A stretch of DNA of 14,133 nucleotides from Methanobacteriota archaeon (GCA_005878325.1 VBMR01000007.1:1-14133); one strand, 5' to 3'; numbered from the stretch's first letter, positions 1 to 6,539 are shown. Program-made: numbers and translations. The notes: generated by a model not told the origin, from the sequence alone.

Positions 1-2
1 GT

Positions 3-371
3 GTGGAAGACATCCTTACGACTGCGTCAATCCAGGACGGCCTCGCTTGCATCTTCACGCCATCGAGCACGAGCGCTATCGTGACGAACGAATTCGAGCC
101 CGGCCTCATGGGGGAAGACATCCCGAAGGCCCTCGAGCGTCTTTTCCCGGAAGGAATCGGGTACGGCCACGAGCGACGATGGCACGACGGGAACGGGCAC
201 AGCCACGTGCGCGCGACGTTCCTCGGACCGAGCCCCACGATCCCGATCGTCGAGGGGCGCGCGGCCCTGGGCACGTGGCAGCAGATCGTCTTCCTTGAGC
301 TGGACAACAAACCGCGACGCCGCGAGGTGATCGTCCAAGTCGTCGGCGAGAATCCAGGGGCAAGGGCATAA
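3..371 (+). CDS. YjbQ/UPF0047 family protein, 5'-truncated by window edge
   Basis: The protein belongs to the YjbQ (UPF0047, PF01894) family. Members are small beta-rich proteins with reported weak thiamine-phosphate synthase activity, and their physiological role is unsettled. Visible family motifs are the NEFEPGL/DI stretch (about residues 29-40), the HVRATFLGPSPTIPI stretch and GR-ALGTWQQIVFLELD near residues 84-101. Family members are usually about 135-140 residues. The 122 readable residues lack the first beta strand, so translation probably starts before base 1 and the GTG at base 3 is internal. The stop at 369-371 lies 25 nt before the MATE gene, so the two are probably co-transcribed. 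A purine-rich GAAGGAG run follows the stop directly. I am confident of the family, not of the function. Confidence 0.85.
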   Translation: MEDILTTASIQDGLACIFTPSSTSAIVTNEFEPGLMGEDIPKALERLFPEGIGYGHERRWHDGNGHSHVRATFLGPSPTIPIVEGRAALGTWQQIVFLELDNKPRRREVIVQVVGENPGARA

Positions 372-396
372 GAAGGAGCGACGAATCGAGGCGCGC

Positions 397-1593
397 ATGG
401 CCGGGGCAACCGCGGAGGCGCCCGCGAAACTCGCGCGGGCCTCCGTGTTCCGGCTCGCCTGGCCCGTCATGGTCGCGAACCTGCTCCAGACCCTGACGAC
501 GACCGTCGACCTGATCATGGTGGGCCACCTCGGCGCGGAGTCGGATGCCGCGGTCGCCGCGGTCGGCTTCGGCGCCCAGTTCATCTTCCTCTTCTTCAGC
601 GTCATGATCAGCGTGTCCGCCGGCACGATCGCGCTCGTCGCCCGCGCGATCGGCGCGAACGATCCCGCGCAAGCGGACCACGTGCTCAAGCAGAGCTTGG
701 TCCTCGGCGCCCTCCTCTCGCTCCCACTCACGCTCTTCGGGCTCCTCGCCGCGGAACCGATGCTCACGGTGTTCGGCGCGGCACCCGATGTCGTGGCCCT
801 CAGCAGCGCCTACATCCGCATCATTTCGCTCGTCGTCTTCTTCCAATTCATCTCCTTCCTGGGGAGTGCGGCCCTCCGCGGGGCCGGCGACACGGTGACT
901 CCGCTCTGGATCGGCGTCCTCGTGAACGTCGTCAACTTCGGGATCAATGTGAACCTCATCTACGGCAACGCGGTCGTCCCGCACCTCGGGGTGCCGGGCG
1001 CCGCGATCGGGACGTCGATCTCGTACGTCGTCGGCGCCTTCGTCCTCATCGCCATCCTTCTCCGCGGCAAGGGCCGACTCCGGCTCCACCTCTCCGGAGA
1101 CTGGGTCCACATGGAGACCGTGCGGCGCATCTTCCGAATCGGCTGGCCCGCGGCGCTCGAACAGATCTTCCTCCAGGTCGCATTCACCCTGTGGGTCGTG
1201 ATGGTCGTCGTCTTCGGGACGGACATTCTCGCGGCGCACCAGATCGGCCTTCGGATCCAAAGCTTCGCCTTCATGCCCGGCTTCGGCTTCGCGATCGCGG
1301 CGACGGCGCTCGTGGGCCAGAACCTGGGGGCGAACAATCCGGACCACGCGGAGAAGAGCGGCTGGTTCGCGATCGACGGCGCGCTCCGGGGGGCCGGGGA
1401 CACGCGATTCCCCCTCATGACATCCCTGAGCGGCATGTACTTCGTCCGCCTCCCGCTGGGCGTCCTGTTCGCGTTCGTCTTCGGATGGGGAATCATCGGA
1501 GTTTGGATTCCCCTCGTGATCGAATACTACTACCGCAGCGCGGTGATCACGACCCATTTCCGCCGGGGGAAGTGGAAGGCCCTCCGGGTCTGA
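397..1593 (+). CDS. MATE family efflux transporter with internal in-frame deletion
   Basis: This is a multidrug and toxic compound extrusion (MATE, PF01554) inner-membrane antiporter, which in this family exports cationic compounds using a Na+ or H+ gradient. The N-terminal half is complete: a first helix near residues 18-38, the DLIMVGHLG motif, and ALRGAGDTVTPLWIGVLVNVVNF before helix 5. The C-terminal half begins normally (helices 7 and 8, then LVGQNLGANNP near residue 305). It then jumps from AEKSGW straight to FAIDGALRGAGDTRFPL around residues 322-335. In the N-half about 57 residues and two helices separate the equivalent motifs. At 398 aa the protein is about 50-60 residues shorter than typical MATE proteins (around 450). 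Helices 9 and 10 seem to be missing, so transport function is doubtful. The ATG start fits the first helix; GGAG at 374-377 is rather far upstream. Confidence 0.88.
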   Translation: MAGATAEAPAKLARASVFRLAWPVMVANLLQTLTTTVDLIMVGHLGAESDAAVAAVGFGAQFIFLFFSVMISVSAGTIALVARAIGANDPAQADHVLKQSLVLGALLSLPLTLFGLLAAEPMLTVFGAAPDVVALSSAYIRIISLVVFFQFISFLGSAALRGAGDTVTPLWIGVLVNVVNFGINVNLIYGNAVVPHLGVPGAAIGTSISYVVGAFVLIAILLRGKGRLRLHLSGDWVHMETVRRIFRIGWPAALEQIFLQVAFTLWVVMVVVFGTDILAAHQIGLRIQSFAFMPGFGFAIAATALVGQNLGANNPDHAEKSGWFAIDGALRGAGDTRFPLMTSLSGMYFVRLPLGVLFAFVFGWGIIGVWIPLVIEYYYRSAVITTHFRRGKWKALRV

Positions 1594-1602
1594 GCCCCGC
1601 AA

Positions 1603-1612
1603 GGTTTTAAAC
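1603..1612 (+). promoter_or_regulatory. Putative TATA box upstream of mptA
   Basis: GGTTTTAAAC is an isolated AT-rich stretch in the 52-bp gap between the MATE stop and the first conserved MptA codons. Archaeal TATA boxes sit about 26 nt upstream of transcription starts, which would place a start near 1633. That is 10-15 nt before the inferred beginning of the coding sequence. The motif is short and unverified. Confidence 0.35.
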
Positions 1613-1645
1613 GGACGGGACCCTAGAGCGCCGCGGGTCGGTCCC

Positions 1646-2533
1646 ATCCCGAAGGATGTCCAAGGAGAACGGGTCGCGAATTCGTTCCCGCTGAACAAGG
1701 TCGGCGTGACGGGCGTCCTGAAGCCCGTCCAGGTGCGCCGTCCGAATCGGGCCGTCACCCTGACGACCAGCCTGGACGTGTTCGTCGACTTGCCGCCGGA
1801 TCAGAAGGGCTCCCACCTCTCCCGCAATCTGGAGGCGATCAACGAGGTCGTCGACGGCTCCGTGCGGGAACCCGTCGGAAGTTTGGAAGAGTTGGTGGAG
1901 ACGATCGCCCGCTCCCTCCTGAAACGCCACGACTACGCCACCACGTCTGAAGTGTGGGCGACCGCGGATTACTTCCTCGAGCGCACGTCCCCCTGGGGCC
2001 GCACCTCCCTCGAGCCGTACCGGCTCGTGGCGCGGGCGAACGCGCGGCGCGGGGAGCGGGACGTGGAACGGTCGATCGGCGTCGAGGTCGTCGGCATGAC
2101 GGCGTGCCCGTGTGCGATGGAGACGGTGCGGGACGACCTGCTGAAGGAGCACCCGGAAATCGCCCGATGGCCGGACGGGATCCCGATCATCACGCACAAC
2201 CAGCGAAACCGGACGACGATCATCCTCCAGGAGCCGCCGAACCATGACGTCGAAGCGGACGAGTTGATCGACCTCGTGGAGGAATCCCTGTCCGCGCCGA
2301 CCTTCGGATTGCTGAAGCGTCCGGACGAGGGACGGCTCGTCGAGATGGCCCACCGGAACCCGAAGTTCGTCGAGGATGTCGTGCGGGACCTGCTCGAGCG
2401 CCTGCTGAAACGGTACCCGAAGATGCCCGATGGAACGTGGGTCCGCGTCAAGTCCGAGGCCGAGGAGTCGATCCACAAGCACAACGCCTTCGCGGAGCGG
2501 TCCACTACGTTCGGCGAACTCCGCGCGATGTAG
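1646..2533 (+). CDS. mptA: GTP cyclohydrolase MptA/FolE2 type (non-canonical start)
   Basis: This is a GTP cyclohydrolase of the MptA/FolE2 class (COG1469, PF02649). The archaeal enzyme uses Fe(II) to convert GTP to 7,8-dihydroneopterin 2',3'-cyclic phosphate, the first step of tetrahydromethanopterin/pterin synthesis. Seen motifs, numbered from the start used here, are DLPPDQKGSHLSR, MTACPCAMETV (Cys154 and Cys156), THNQR (His184) and EESIHKHNAFAER (His277, His279). The first usable start is GTG at 1706, but that removes family-like N-terminal sequence read in the same frame just upstream (KDVQ, then PLNKVGV). There is no in-frame ATG, GTG or TTG between the MATE gene and 1706, so I place the start at ATC 1646 as an inference. 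A conventional annotation would give 1706-2533 (275 aa). Function is confident; the start is not. Confidence 0.9.
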   Translation: MPKDVQGERVANSFPLNKVGVTGVLKPVQVRRPNRAVTLTTSLDVFVDLPPDQKGSHLSRNLEAINEVVDGSVREPVGSLEELVETIARSLLKRHDYATTSEVWATADYFLERTSPWGRTSLEPYRLVARANARRGERDVERSIGVEVVGMTACPCAMETVRDDLLKEHPEIARWPDGIPIITHNQRNRTTIILQEPPNHDVEADELIDLVEESLSAPTFGLLKRPDEGRLVEMAHRNPKFVEDVVRDLLERLLKRYPKMPDGTWVRVKSEAEESIHKHNAFAERSTTFGELRAM

Positions 2534-2568
2534 GCCACCGGCGCCCGCGGACCCGCAGTCCCACTGGC

Positions 2569-2582
2569 GTCAACATGTTTAC
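2569..2582. repeat. Palindromic element, copy 1 (GTCAACATGTTTAC)
   Basis: This differs by one base from the perfect 14-bp palindrome GTAAACATGTTTAC found at 3045-3058. It lies 36 bp after mptA and exactly 60 bp before copy 2. All four copies share the 11-mer AACATGTTTAC in the same orientation. It is a candidate protein-binding site (operator or segregation-type site). Confidence 0.75.
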
Positions 2583-2628
2583 GAGATGATGGGAGCCAGC
2601 CATCCCCCGGGCCTGGGCGCCGAACTCC

Positions 2629-2642
2629 TTCAACATGTTTAC
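2629..2642. repeat. Palindromic element, copy 2 (TTCAACATGTTTAC)
   Basis: Two mismatches to the perfect palindrome, both in the left arm; the core AACATGTTTAC is intact. It lies about 70 bp upstream of the TATA-like box of the Cas2-like gene, so an operator role for that gene is possible. The ATG in its centre opens a 25-codon reading frame (2635-2712) that I do not consider a gene. Confidence 0.75.
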
Positions 2643-2710
2643 GGCGGTCTTATTCTGCACTGCCATCGGCGCGATCGAGCCTTCCACTTTCGTCCACCCC
2701 TCCGAAAAGT

Positions 2711-2722
2711 AATTATATTATA
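2711..2722 (+). promoter_or_regulatory. Putative TATA box for the gene at 2740
   Basis: AATTATATTATA is the most AT-rich stretch of the window. Its centre is about 23 nt upstream of the ATG at 2740, the spacing expected for an archaeal promoter driving a leaderless mRNA. The AAGAGG at 2731-2736 could alternatively act as a weak ribosome binding site. Confidence 0.55.
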
Positions 2723-2739
2723 GCTACATAAAGAGGCTC

Positions 2740-3048
2740 ATGGAACCGTCTTCGTTGGTCCTCTTGTCGTACGATGTGTCTGCCACCCACCGCTCCGCCG
2801 CCTCGCGCGTCGCCCATCTCATCTTCGGTCGGAAGGATGCACCGGAGGAGGGGCCCGTCCCATACATTCGACGGGCAGGAGTCGTTTGGATCGGACAATC
2901 TGTGTTCCTCCTGCCGAACGTCGTCGCGGCGGAACTCGCGGAGAAGCTCCAGGGCCTGGGCGCCGTGGTGACGATGGCCCATGTCTCCATCGCGGCCCCG
3001 GAAGTCGAGGCCTTGCGGCGACGGACCCGCACCCGCCAGGCCTCGTAA
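2740..3048 (+). CDS. Small protein, possibly Cas2-like ferredoxin fold
   Basis: I do not recognise this 102-aa protein with certainty. Its layout resembles the Cas2/VapD-type ferredoxin fold. A first strand LVLLSYDV (residues 6-13) ends in an aspartate and is followed by a helix containing Arg. Next comes a strand pair RRAGVVWIGQSVFLLP (about residues 44-59), where Cas2 proteins have a comparable Q-SVF segment. A helix AAELAEKLQGLGA follows, then a last strand VVTMAHVSI, and a basic tail closes the protein. No cas1, cas effector or CRISPR array is visible, so a CRISPR role is unlikely; such folds also occur in toxins and regulators. It has its own TATA-like box, lies between palindromic copies 2 and 3, and its TAA stop lies inside copy 3. 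The coding call is fairly good, the fold is inference. Confidence 0.6.
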   Translation: MEPSSLVLLSYDVSATHRSAASRVAHLIFGRKDAPEEGPVPYIRRAGVVWIGQSVFLLPNVVAAELAEKLQGLGAVVTMAHVSIAAPEVEALRRRTRTRQAS

Positions 3049-3058
3049 ACATGTTTAC
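3045..3058. repeat. Palindromic element, copy 3 (perfect GTAAACATGTTTAC)
   Basis: This is a perfect 14-bp inverted repeat with no spacer. It overlaps the stop codon (TAA 3046-3048) of the gene at 2740, so it sits at the 3' edge of that gene and upstream of the next reading frame. It serves as the reference for the other three copies. Confidence 0.8.
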
Positions 3059-3066
3059 CGGGAGAA

Positions 3067-3327
3067 ATCCCCACGAGCCCCCTCACGCCGGCGGAGTCGG
3101 AACGCTTAAGGGAGGCATGGCGCTCGTACCTCCGTGATGTCGGACGACGACTGTTCACGCTCCGAACGGTACTTTCCGACTTTGAAAGACGTTATGCGGG
3201 AGTTCCTGACGCCCTCCGACTGGCTCGCGATCTTCGGGCCGAAATCGAGACCGCCTTCAACGACCTCGAACAAATGACTGGCGAGTTCGCTGACGAACTC
3301 GAACGTCTCATTCCAGAGGAACGATGA
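3067..3327 (+). CDS. Hypothetical helical protein lacking a canonical start
   Basis: An open frame from the TAA at 3046 to the TGA at 3325 translates to a coherent helical protein. It begins SPLTPAESERLREAWRSYL and ends FADELERLIPEER, rich in Leu, Glu, Asp and Arg with coiled-coil spacing. There is no in-frame ATG, GTG or TTG until about 3274, which would leave only 17 residues. ATC at 3067, just after GGGAGAA, is the upstream codon I use as a placeholder start. Alternatives are read-through of the preceding TAA (same frame as the gene at 2740), a decayed gene, or a different gene. A 46-aa frame starts at ATG 3137 and ends at about 3277, with CTTAAG about 30 nt upstream and slightly stronger G/C at third positions. 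The opposite strand is also open here. No family is recognised. Confidence 0.35.
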   Translation: MPTSPLTPAESERLREAWRSYLRDVGRRLFTLRTVLSDFERRYAGVPDALRLARDLRAEIETAFNDLEQMTGEFADELERLIPEER

Positions 3328-3350
3328 CGGCAGTGGATCTTGCGTACCTG

Positions 3351-3364
3351 GCAAACATGTTTAC
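3351..3364. repeat. Palindromic element, copy 4 (GCAAACATGTTTAC)
   Basis: One mismatch to the perfect palindrome. It lies 36 bp upstream of the zinc-binding small gene at 3401. Its central ATG (3357) opens a 14-codon frame ending in a TGA (3399-3401) that overlaps the ATG of that gene by one base, so translational coupling is conceivable. Confidence 0.75.
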
Positions 3365-3400
3365 GGACGAATCAGCGCCCCTCCCGGCGGCCAAAGTCTG

Positions 3401-3580
3401 ATGCCTCGGCCCCGCGTTCGGTATGCCATGGCCGTCGCCGTCCTGTGTCACGTCTGCCATCGACCTACGCTCCTGAGCTGCCGCAACTGCGGGCGGCCCG
3501 CATGCGACGAGCACCTTGCGGGCGGTGTGTGCGTCGAATGTCGCGAGGGCCGCCGGTCCCGGCGCGGCGTGCGGGCGTAG
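3401..3580 (+). CDS. Small cysteine-rich zinc-binding protein (59 aa)
   Basis: This short gene encodes 59 residues with spaced metal ligands: CHVC (residues 16-19), CRNC (27-30), C35, H38, and CVEC (44-47), followed by a basic tail. Two CxxC pairs plus the Cys/His pair and the last CxxC would bind two zinc ions in a cross-brace or double zinc-ribbon arrangement, typical of small nucleic-acid or protein-binding adaptors. The exact family is not recognised. An internal ATG at 3428, giving MAVAVLCHVC, is an equally good start. The gene ends only 6 bp from the convergent TPR gene, which supports it filling this space. Palindromic copy 4 lies just upstream and may regulate it. Confidence 0.65.
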   Translation: MPRPRVRYAMAVAVLCHVCHRPTLLSCRNCGRPACDEHLAGGVCVECREGRRSRRGVRA

Positions 3581-3586
3581 CTCGGA

Positions 3587-4078
3587 TCAGAGGAGGCGCT
3601 TCGCGTCTTCCTTCTCGAGGCCCAGAGCCTTGAGCGCGTACGTGAGGGCCTTCTGGCGGATCATGTCCCGCGTCTTGTCGTCGAGAAATTGCTCCATGAT
3701 GACGGGCGCCTTCCGCGCGTACTGGATCGCGAACTCGGACCAGTAGAAAGGCGCGTTGTCGTCGTCCAGCTTCGCCGCCGCGTTGTACTGTTCCTCCGCC
3801 TCGTTGAAGCGGCCCAGGTCGACGCAGAAGGAGGCGAGGGCGTCCCGAAACTGCGGATTTTCCCCATCCAACTCGATCGCCTTCTTGTAGAGGCCGAGAA
3901 TCTCCTCCGGCTCCACCTTCGGCACGCCCAAGGCGGACTCCGCCTTCCCGAAGAACGCGACCGCGCTGTTCGGATCCGCCTTTGTCGCCTTGTCGAACGC
4001 CTTGTATGCGGCGTCGTAGTCCAGTTGGCCGAGGGCCTGCTCGCCCGCGGAGATGTCGGCTTCGGCGGCGGAGGTCAT
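3587..4078 (-). CDS. TPR repeat protein
   Basis: This 163-aa protein is built of tetratricopeptide-type helix pairs. The clearest are EQALGQLDYDAAYKAFDKAT (about residues 13-32) and a repeat near residues 78-106 (GRFNEAEEQYNAAAKLDDD). A partial unit near 60-77 ends in KKAIELDGENP. The C-terminal part (MIRQKALTYALKALGLEKEDA) is helical as well. There is no signal peptide or membrane helix, so it is probably a cytosolic scaffold with unknown partner. GAGGT four bases before the ATG is a good ribosome binding site. A TTTATC element at 4111-4116 could be a TATA box, so it may be transcribed separately from pheS, 76 bp upstream. It converges on the zinc-binding gene with a 6-bp gap. Confidence 0.8.
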   Translation of the reverse strand: MTSAAEADISAGEQALGQLDYDAAYKAFDKATKADPNSAVAFFGKAESALGVPKVEPEEILGLYKKAIELDGENPQFRDALASFCVDLGRFNEAEEQYNAAAKLDDDNAPFYWSEFAIQYARKAPVIMEQFLDDKTRDMIRQKALTYALKALGLEKEDAKRLL

Positions 4079-4154
4079 GGAAACCTCGCGGCGCAGATTC
4101 TGCAGGAGAGGATAAAGATTCCCGTCGCATTCTCAATCCAGAGGTCCGCGACGG

Positions 4155-5678
4155 TCACAGGATCGCCCGATGGTCCCGGAGCCAGTCGAGGTCGCTCAGG
4201 TACAGGTGCCGGATGTCCGGGATCCCCTCGATCGCCATGACCAATCGCTCCAGACCGAGGCCCCACGCGAGGACCGGGGCCTTCAGGCCCATCGGCTCCG
4301 TCACCTCCGGGCGGAAGATGCCGCTCCCGCCGAGCTCCATCCACTTCCCATCCGGCGTGAGGACCTCGGGCTCCATGCTCGGCTCCGTGTACGGAAAATA
4401 TCCGGGACGGAACTTCGCGCGCGTGAATCCGAGCCGACGATAGAACTCCTCGATGATCCCGATGAGCTGCGCCAGGTTGGATCCTTCCTCCATCACCACG
4501 CCCTCGATCTGGTGGAACTGCGGCAGCGACTTCCAGCTGATCGCGTCCGGCCGGAACACGGGCCCGATGATGAACGCCTTCTGTGGCGGCTGCGGATGCT
4601 CCATGAGCCACCGCAAGGTGATCGGGGTCGTGTGGGACCGCAGGACGGCCCGCTCCGCCTCCTTGGGATTCCAACGGTACCGCCATCCCGTGCTCCCGGT
4701 CCCGCCGCCCGTCTCGTGCGCGTCCGCGACCCGACGGAGGATCCCGTCATCCGGGAGCGGGACCGTCGACGGCTTCGCGAGGTAGAAGGTGTCGAGCTGA
4801 TCCCGTGCGGGATGGTCCTGCGGCTGGAACAGCGCGTCGAAGTTCCAGAAGGCGGACTGGACGAAGTCGCCGGCGATCTCCGTGAATCCCATGCTCAGGA
4901 AGATCCGCCGGATCTTCTCGATGTACGCCGCGAGGACGTGCCGCTTCCCCGGGCGGATCAGGGGCGCGAACGCCCGGGTGTCGTATCGACGGAAGTCGAC
5001 CTTCCGCCACTGTCCCGACTGCAAGAGGTCCGTCGTCGGCTGCGCGACCTCCTCCTTCGTCAGGGTCACGCCAGCAGCGAGCACCCTCTCTCCGGCAGCC
5101 GTCAGCGCGATCTCCCTCCGGACGGACTCGCGTTCCTTCACCAGCTCCCTCCGCGACTTGAGGTCCCGCAGGAGGCGCGGATCGATGCCGTCCTCGGGCA
5201 CTTCCTCCTTCGCGAGCCGGGCGAGGAGCAATTCATCGGCTCCCTTCGTCTCCGCGGCGGCCTTCCCCGCGGACGTCAGCGTGACGACGGCCCCGCCGGG
5301 ACCCTTCGAGACCTCGGCCCAGCCCTTCCGTCGGAGCCAACCGAGGGCGACCGCTAGATCGCTCTCGTTGAACTTGCAGGCGGCCTGGAGCTTCGGCACG
5401 GGGATCGTTCCGTCCGCCTTCATTGCCGCCTTCAGGGCCTTCCGTTCCGGCAGATCTCGTCTCGCCACCTCGGGCCTCGCAATCCGGTACGAGCGGACGA
5501 CGCGTTCCTTCATCGTCACGAGGCCCTTCGCCTGCAGCCATGACGCGGCGTTCATCACCTCGACGAGGGCGCGGAACTTCCCCGCGGCGCGGATCTCCTC
5601 GGGCGACCCCTTCTTCAACGTGGCCAAGGTGAGCAGGACCTTCTTCTCCAGGTAGCTCAGCTCCGCCGACGTCGGCAT
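4155..5678 (-). CDS. pheS: Phenylalanyl-tRNA synthetase alpha subunit, archaeal type
   Basis: This class II aminoacyl-tRNA synthetase subunit charges tRNA-Phe as an alpha2beta2 complex with PheT in the cytosol. The first about 220 residues are winged-helix tRNA-recognition modules (LSYLEKKVLLTLATLKKGSPEEI and following repeats), as in archaeal and eukaryotic PheS. The catalytic core shows FWNFDALFQPQDHPARD (near residue 280), LRSHTTPITLRWLM (motif 2 region), GSGIFRPEV and AWGLGLERLVMAI (motif 3, near residue 475). An in-frame ATG at 5690 would add four residues (MRRE). I prefer 5678 because a TATA-like box centred at about 5706 lies 28 nt upstream of it but only 16 nt upstream of 5690. At 507-511 aa the length is normal. 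pheT is not adjacent within the window. Confidence 0.96.
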   Translation of the reverse strand: MPTSAELSYLEKKVLLTLATLKKGSPEEIRAAGKFRALVEVMNAASWLQAKGLVTMKERVVRSYRIARPEVARRDLPERKALKAAMKADGTIPVPKLQAACKFNESDLAVALGWLRRKGWAEVSKGPGGAVVTLTSAGKAAAETKGADELLLARLAKEEVPEDGIDPRLLRDLKSRRELVKERESVRREIALTAAGERVLAAGVTLTKEEVAQPTTDLLQSGQWRKVDFRRYDTRAFAPLIRPGKRHVLAAYIEKIRRIFLSMGFTEIAGDFVQSAFWNFDALFQPQDHPARDQLDTFYLAKPSTVPLPDDGILRRVADAHETGGGTGSTGWRYRWNPKEAERAVLRSHTTPITLRWLMEHPQPPQKAFIIGPVFRPDAISWKSLPQFHQIEGVVMEEGSNLAQLIGIIEEFYRRLGFTRAKFRPGYFPYTEPSMEPEVLTPDGKWMELGGSGIFRPEVTEPMGLKAPVLAWGLGLERLVMAIEGIPDIRHLYLSDLDWLRDHRAIL

Positions 5679-5701
5679 CTCGCGGCGCATGGGACCCTCT
5701 C

Positions 5702-5709
5702 GTTATATG
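5702..5709 (-). promoter_or_regulatory. Putative TATA box for pheS
   Basis: On the minus strand the stretch reads CATATAAC and is preceded by an A-run (AAAAAGG) that could serve as a BRE-like element. Its centre is 28 nt from the ATG at 5678, matching archaeal leaderless promoter geometry. Confidence 0.5.
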
Positions 5710-5787
5710 CCTTTTTCGCGCGGTCGGGACGGGGCCCTGCTCCCGAGACCGCCCGGATTCTCAGGGATGAGAACTACGGCACCGGCC

Positions 5788-5794
5788 TATATAT
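5788..5794 (+). promoter_or_regulatory. Putative TATA box for the KaiC/GTPase cluster
   Basis: TATATAT lies in the 171-bp divergent gap between pheS and the first gene of the cluster. It predicts a transcript starting near 5817, giving a leader of about 45 nt before the ATG at 5862. It is the only strong TATA-like element seen ahead of the cluster, consistent with one long transcript. Confidence 0.5.
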
Positions 5795-5861
5795 GACAAA
5801 ACGGAACATCGCACGCTCCAGTGAACCAGCCGACGCCCTCGAACGTTGAGCGAAAGCCCGG

Positions 5862-6539
5862 ATGCAGGAGAGCGGATTGGAAGCGCGATTCCCCGCGAAC
5901 GCGTCGTTCCTGCTCAGCGGCCCGCCCGGTGTTGGGAAGTTCGAGTACCTGCTCGCCCGCATCCGCGAGGACCTCCGCCTCGGCGAACGTGTCGTCTTCG
6001 TCAGCCTGGAGCTCCATCCCAACGAGGTCCGCGCGCGGGCGAAGGCCCTCCGGCTCGACCTCGACCCGCACGAAGGGAAGTCCTTCGTCTTCGTCGACTG
6101 CTACAGCGCCACTTCTTCGGAGCGGTCGGAGCCGCCTACGGGGAAGAAGACCTTCCTCGTCTCGAGCTTCAGCAACCTCGAGGGGATCGGCATGGCGATG
6201 AGCAAGGCCGCCCAGGAGCTCGGCACTCCCGTCCGGATTTACTTCTACACGATCTCCACGCTGTTCCTCCACAATTCGACCCAGGCGATCGCGAAGTTCT
6301 TCCAGATCGTCACGTCCCGAGCAAAGACGAGCCTCGGTTCGATCCTCTACGCGGTCCACGAGGGCGTGCACGAATCCCTGACGATGAACCTGCTGCGGTC
6401 CCTCGTCGACGGCGTCGTCGAGATGCGCTTCACGGACACGATGACGCGAGAGATCCGGATCCATCACATGCGGGGATATCGCGTGGACGCCACGTGGCGA
6501 CCGTTCGTCCAGCTTCCTGAGGCGGTGGTCGCCCTGTGA
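5862..6539 (+). CDS. KaiC-like RecA-superfamily ATPase, short form
   Basis: This 225-aa protein is a single-domain RecA/KaiC-like ATPase (RAD55 type). The P-loop is GPPGVGKF at residues 20-27, with Lys26 present but Phe in place of the usual Ser/Thr after it, so Mg2+ coordination may be weak. VVFVSLELH follows as the strand that in KaiC ends in catalytic glutamates. The Walker B strand (IYFYTISTLFLH) lacks the usual Asp-Ser. A late HHMRGYRVDATW segment matches the KMRG region of KaiC. The family's N-terminal LD-x-LGGG-xPxG loop is absent because the protein starts only 19 residues before the P-loop; an in-frame TGA at 5847 rules out a longer start. Its TGA overlaps the next ATG (TGATG at 6537). 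I infer a regulatory rather than fully active ATPase. Confidence 0.75.
   Translation: MQESGLEARFPANASFLLSGPPGVGKFEYLLARIREDLRLGERVVFVSLELHPNEVRARAKALRLDLDPHEGKSFVFVDCYSATSSERSEPPTGKKTFLVSSFSNLEGIGMAMSKAAQELGTPVRIYFYTISTLFLHNSTQAIAKFFQIVTSRAKTSLGSILYAVHEGVHESLTMNLLRSLVDGVVEMRFTDTMTREIRIHHMRGYRVDATWRPFVQLPEAVVAL

Noticed and set aside
106..1758. A 550-codon open frame on the minus strand across the MATE gene
   Set aside because: Its product is an Arg/Asp/Glu/His-rich low-complexity sequence, the typical antisense shadow of a GC-rich gene; the plus strand encodes recognisable YjbQ and MATE proteins.
3106..3354. An 82-codon minus-strand frame with TTG start opposite the helical ORF
   Set aside because: It is open and not obviously low complexity, but Phe/Leu-rich stretches mirror the Glu-rich plus-strand frame, and no promoter or ribosome site supports it; kept only as an alternative.
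2569..3364. CRISPR array formed by the repeated element
   Set aside because: Only four 11-14 bp copies at unequal spacing (60, 416 and 306 bp) with genes between them; no repeat of CRISPR length and no cas1 or effector.
2569..3364. LexA/SOS-box interpretation of the AACATGTT core
   Set aside because: The core resembles some bacterial SOS boxes, but the organism appears archaeal and no LexA-like or SOS gene is in the window.
4170..5357. A 395-codon plus-strand open frame across pheS
   Set aside because: Shadow of pheS, whose class II synthetase motifs are unmistakable on the minus strand.
5821..5861. GTG at 5821 as start of the first KaiC-like gene
   Set aside because: It is about the right distance from the TATA box for a leaderless start but in a different frame; the true frame has a TGA at 5847 and begins at ATG 5862.
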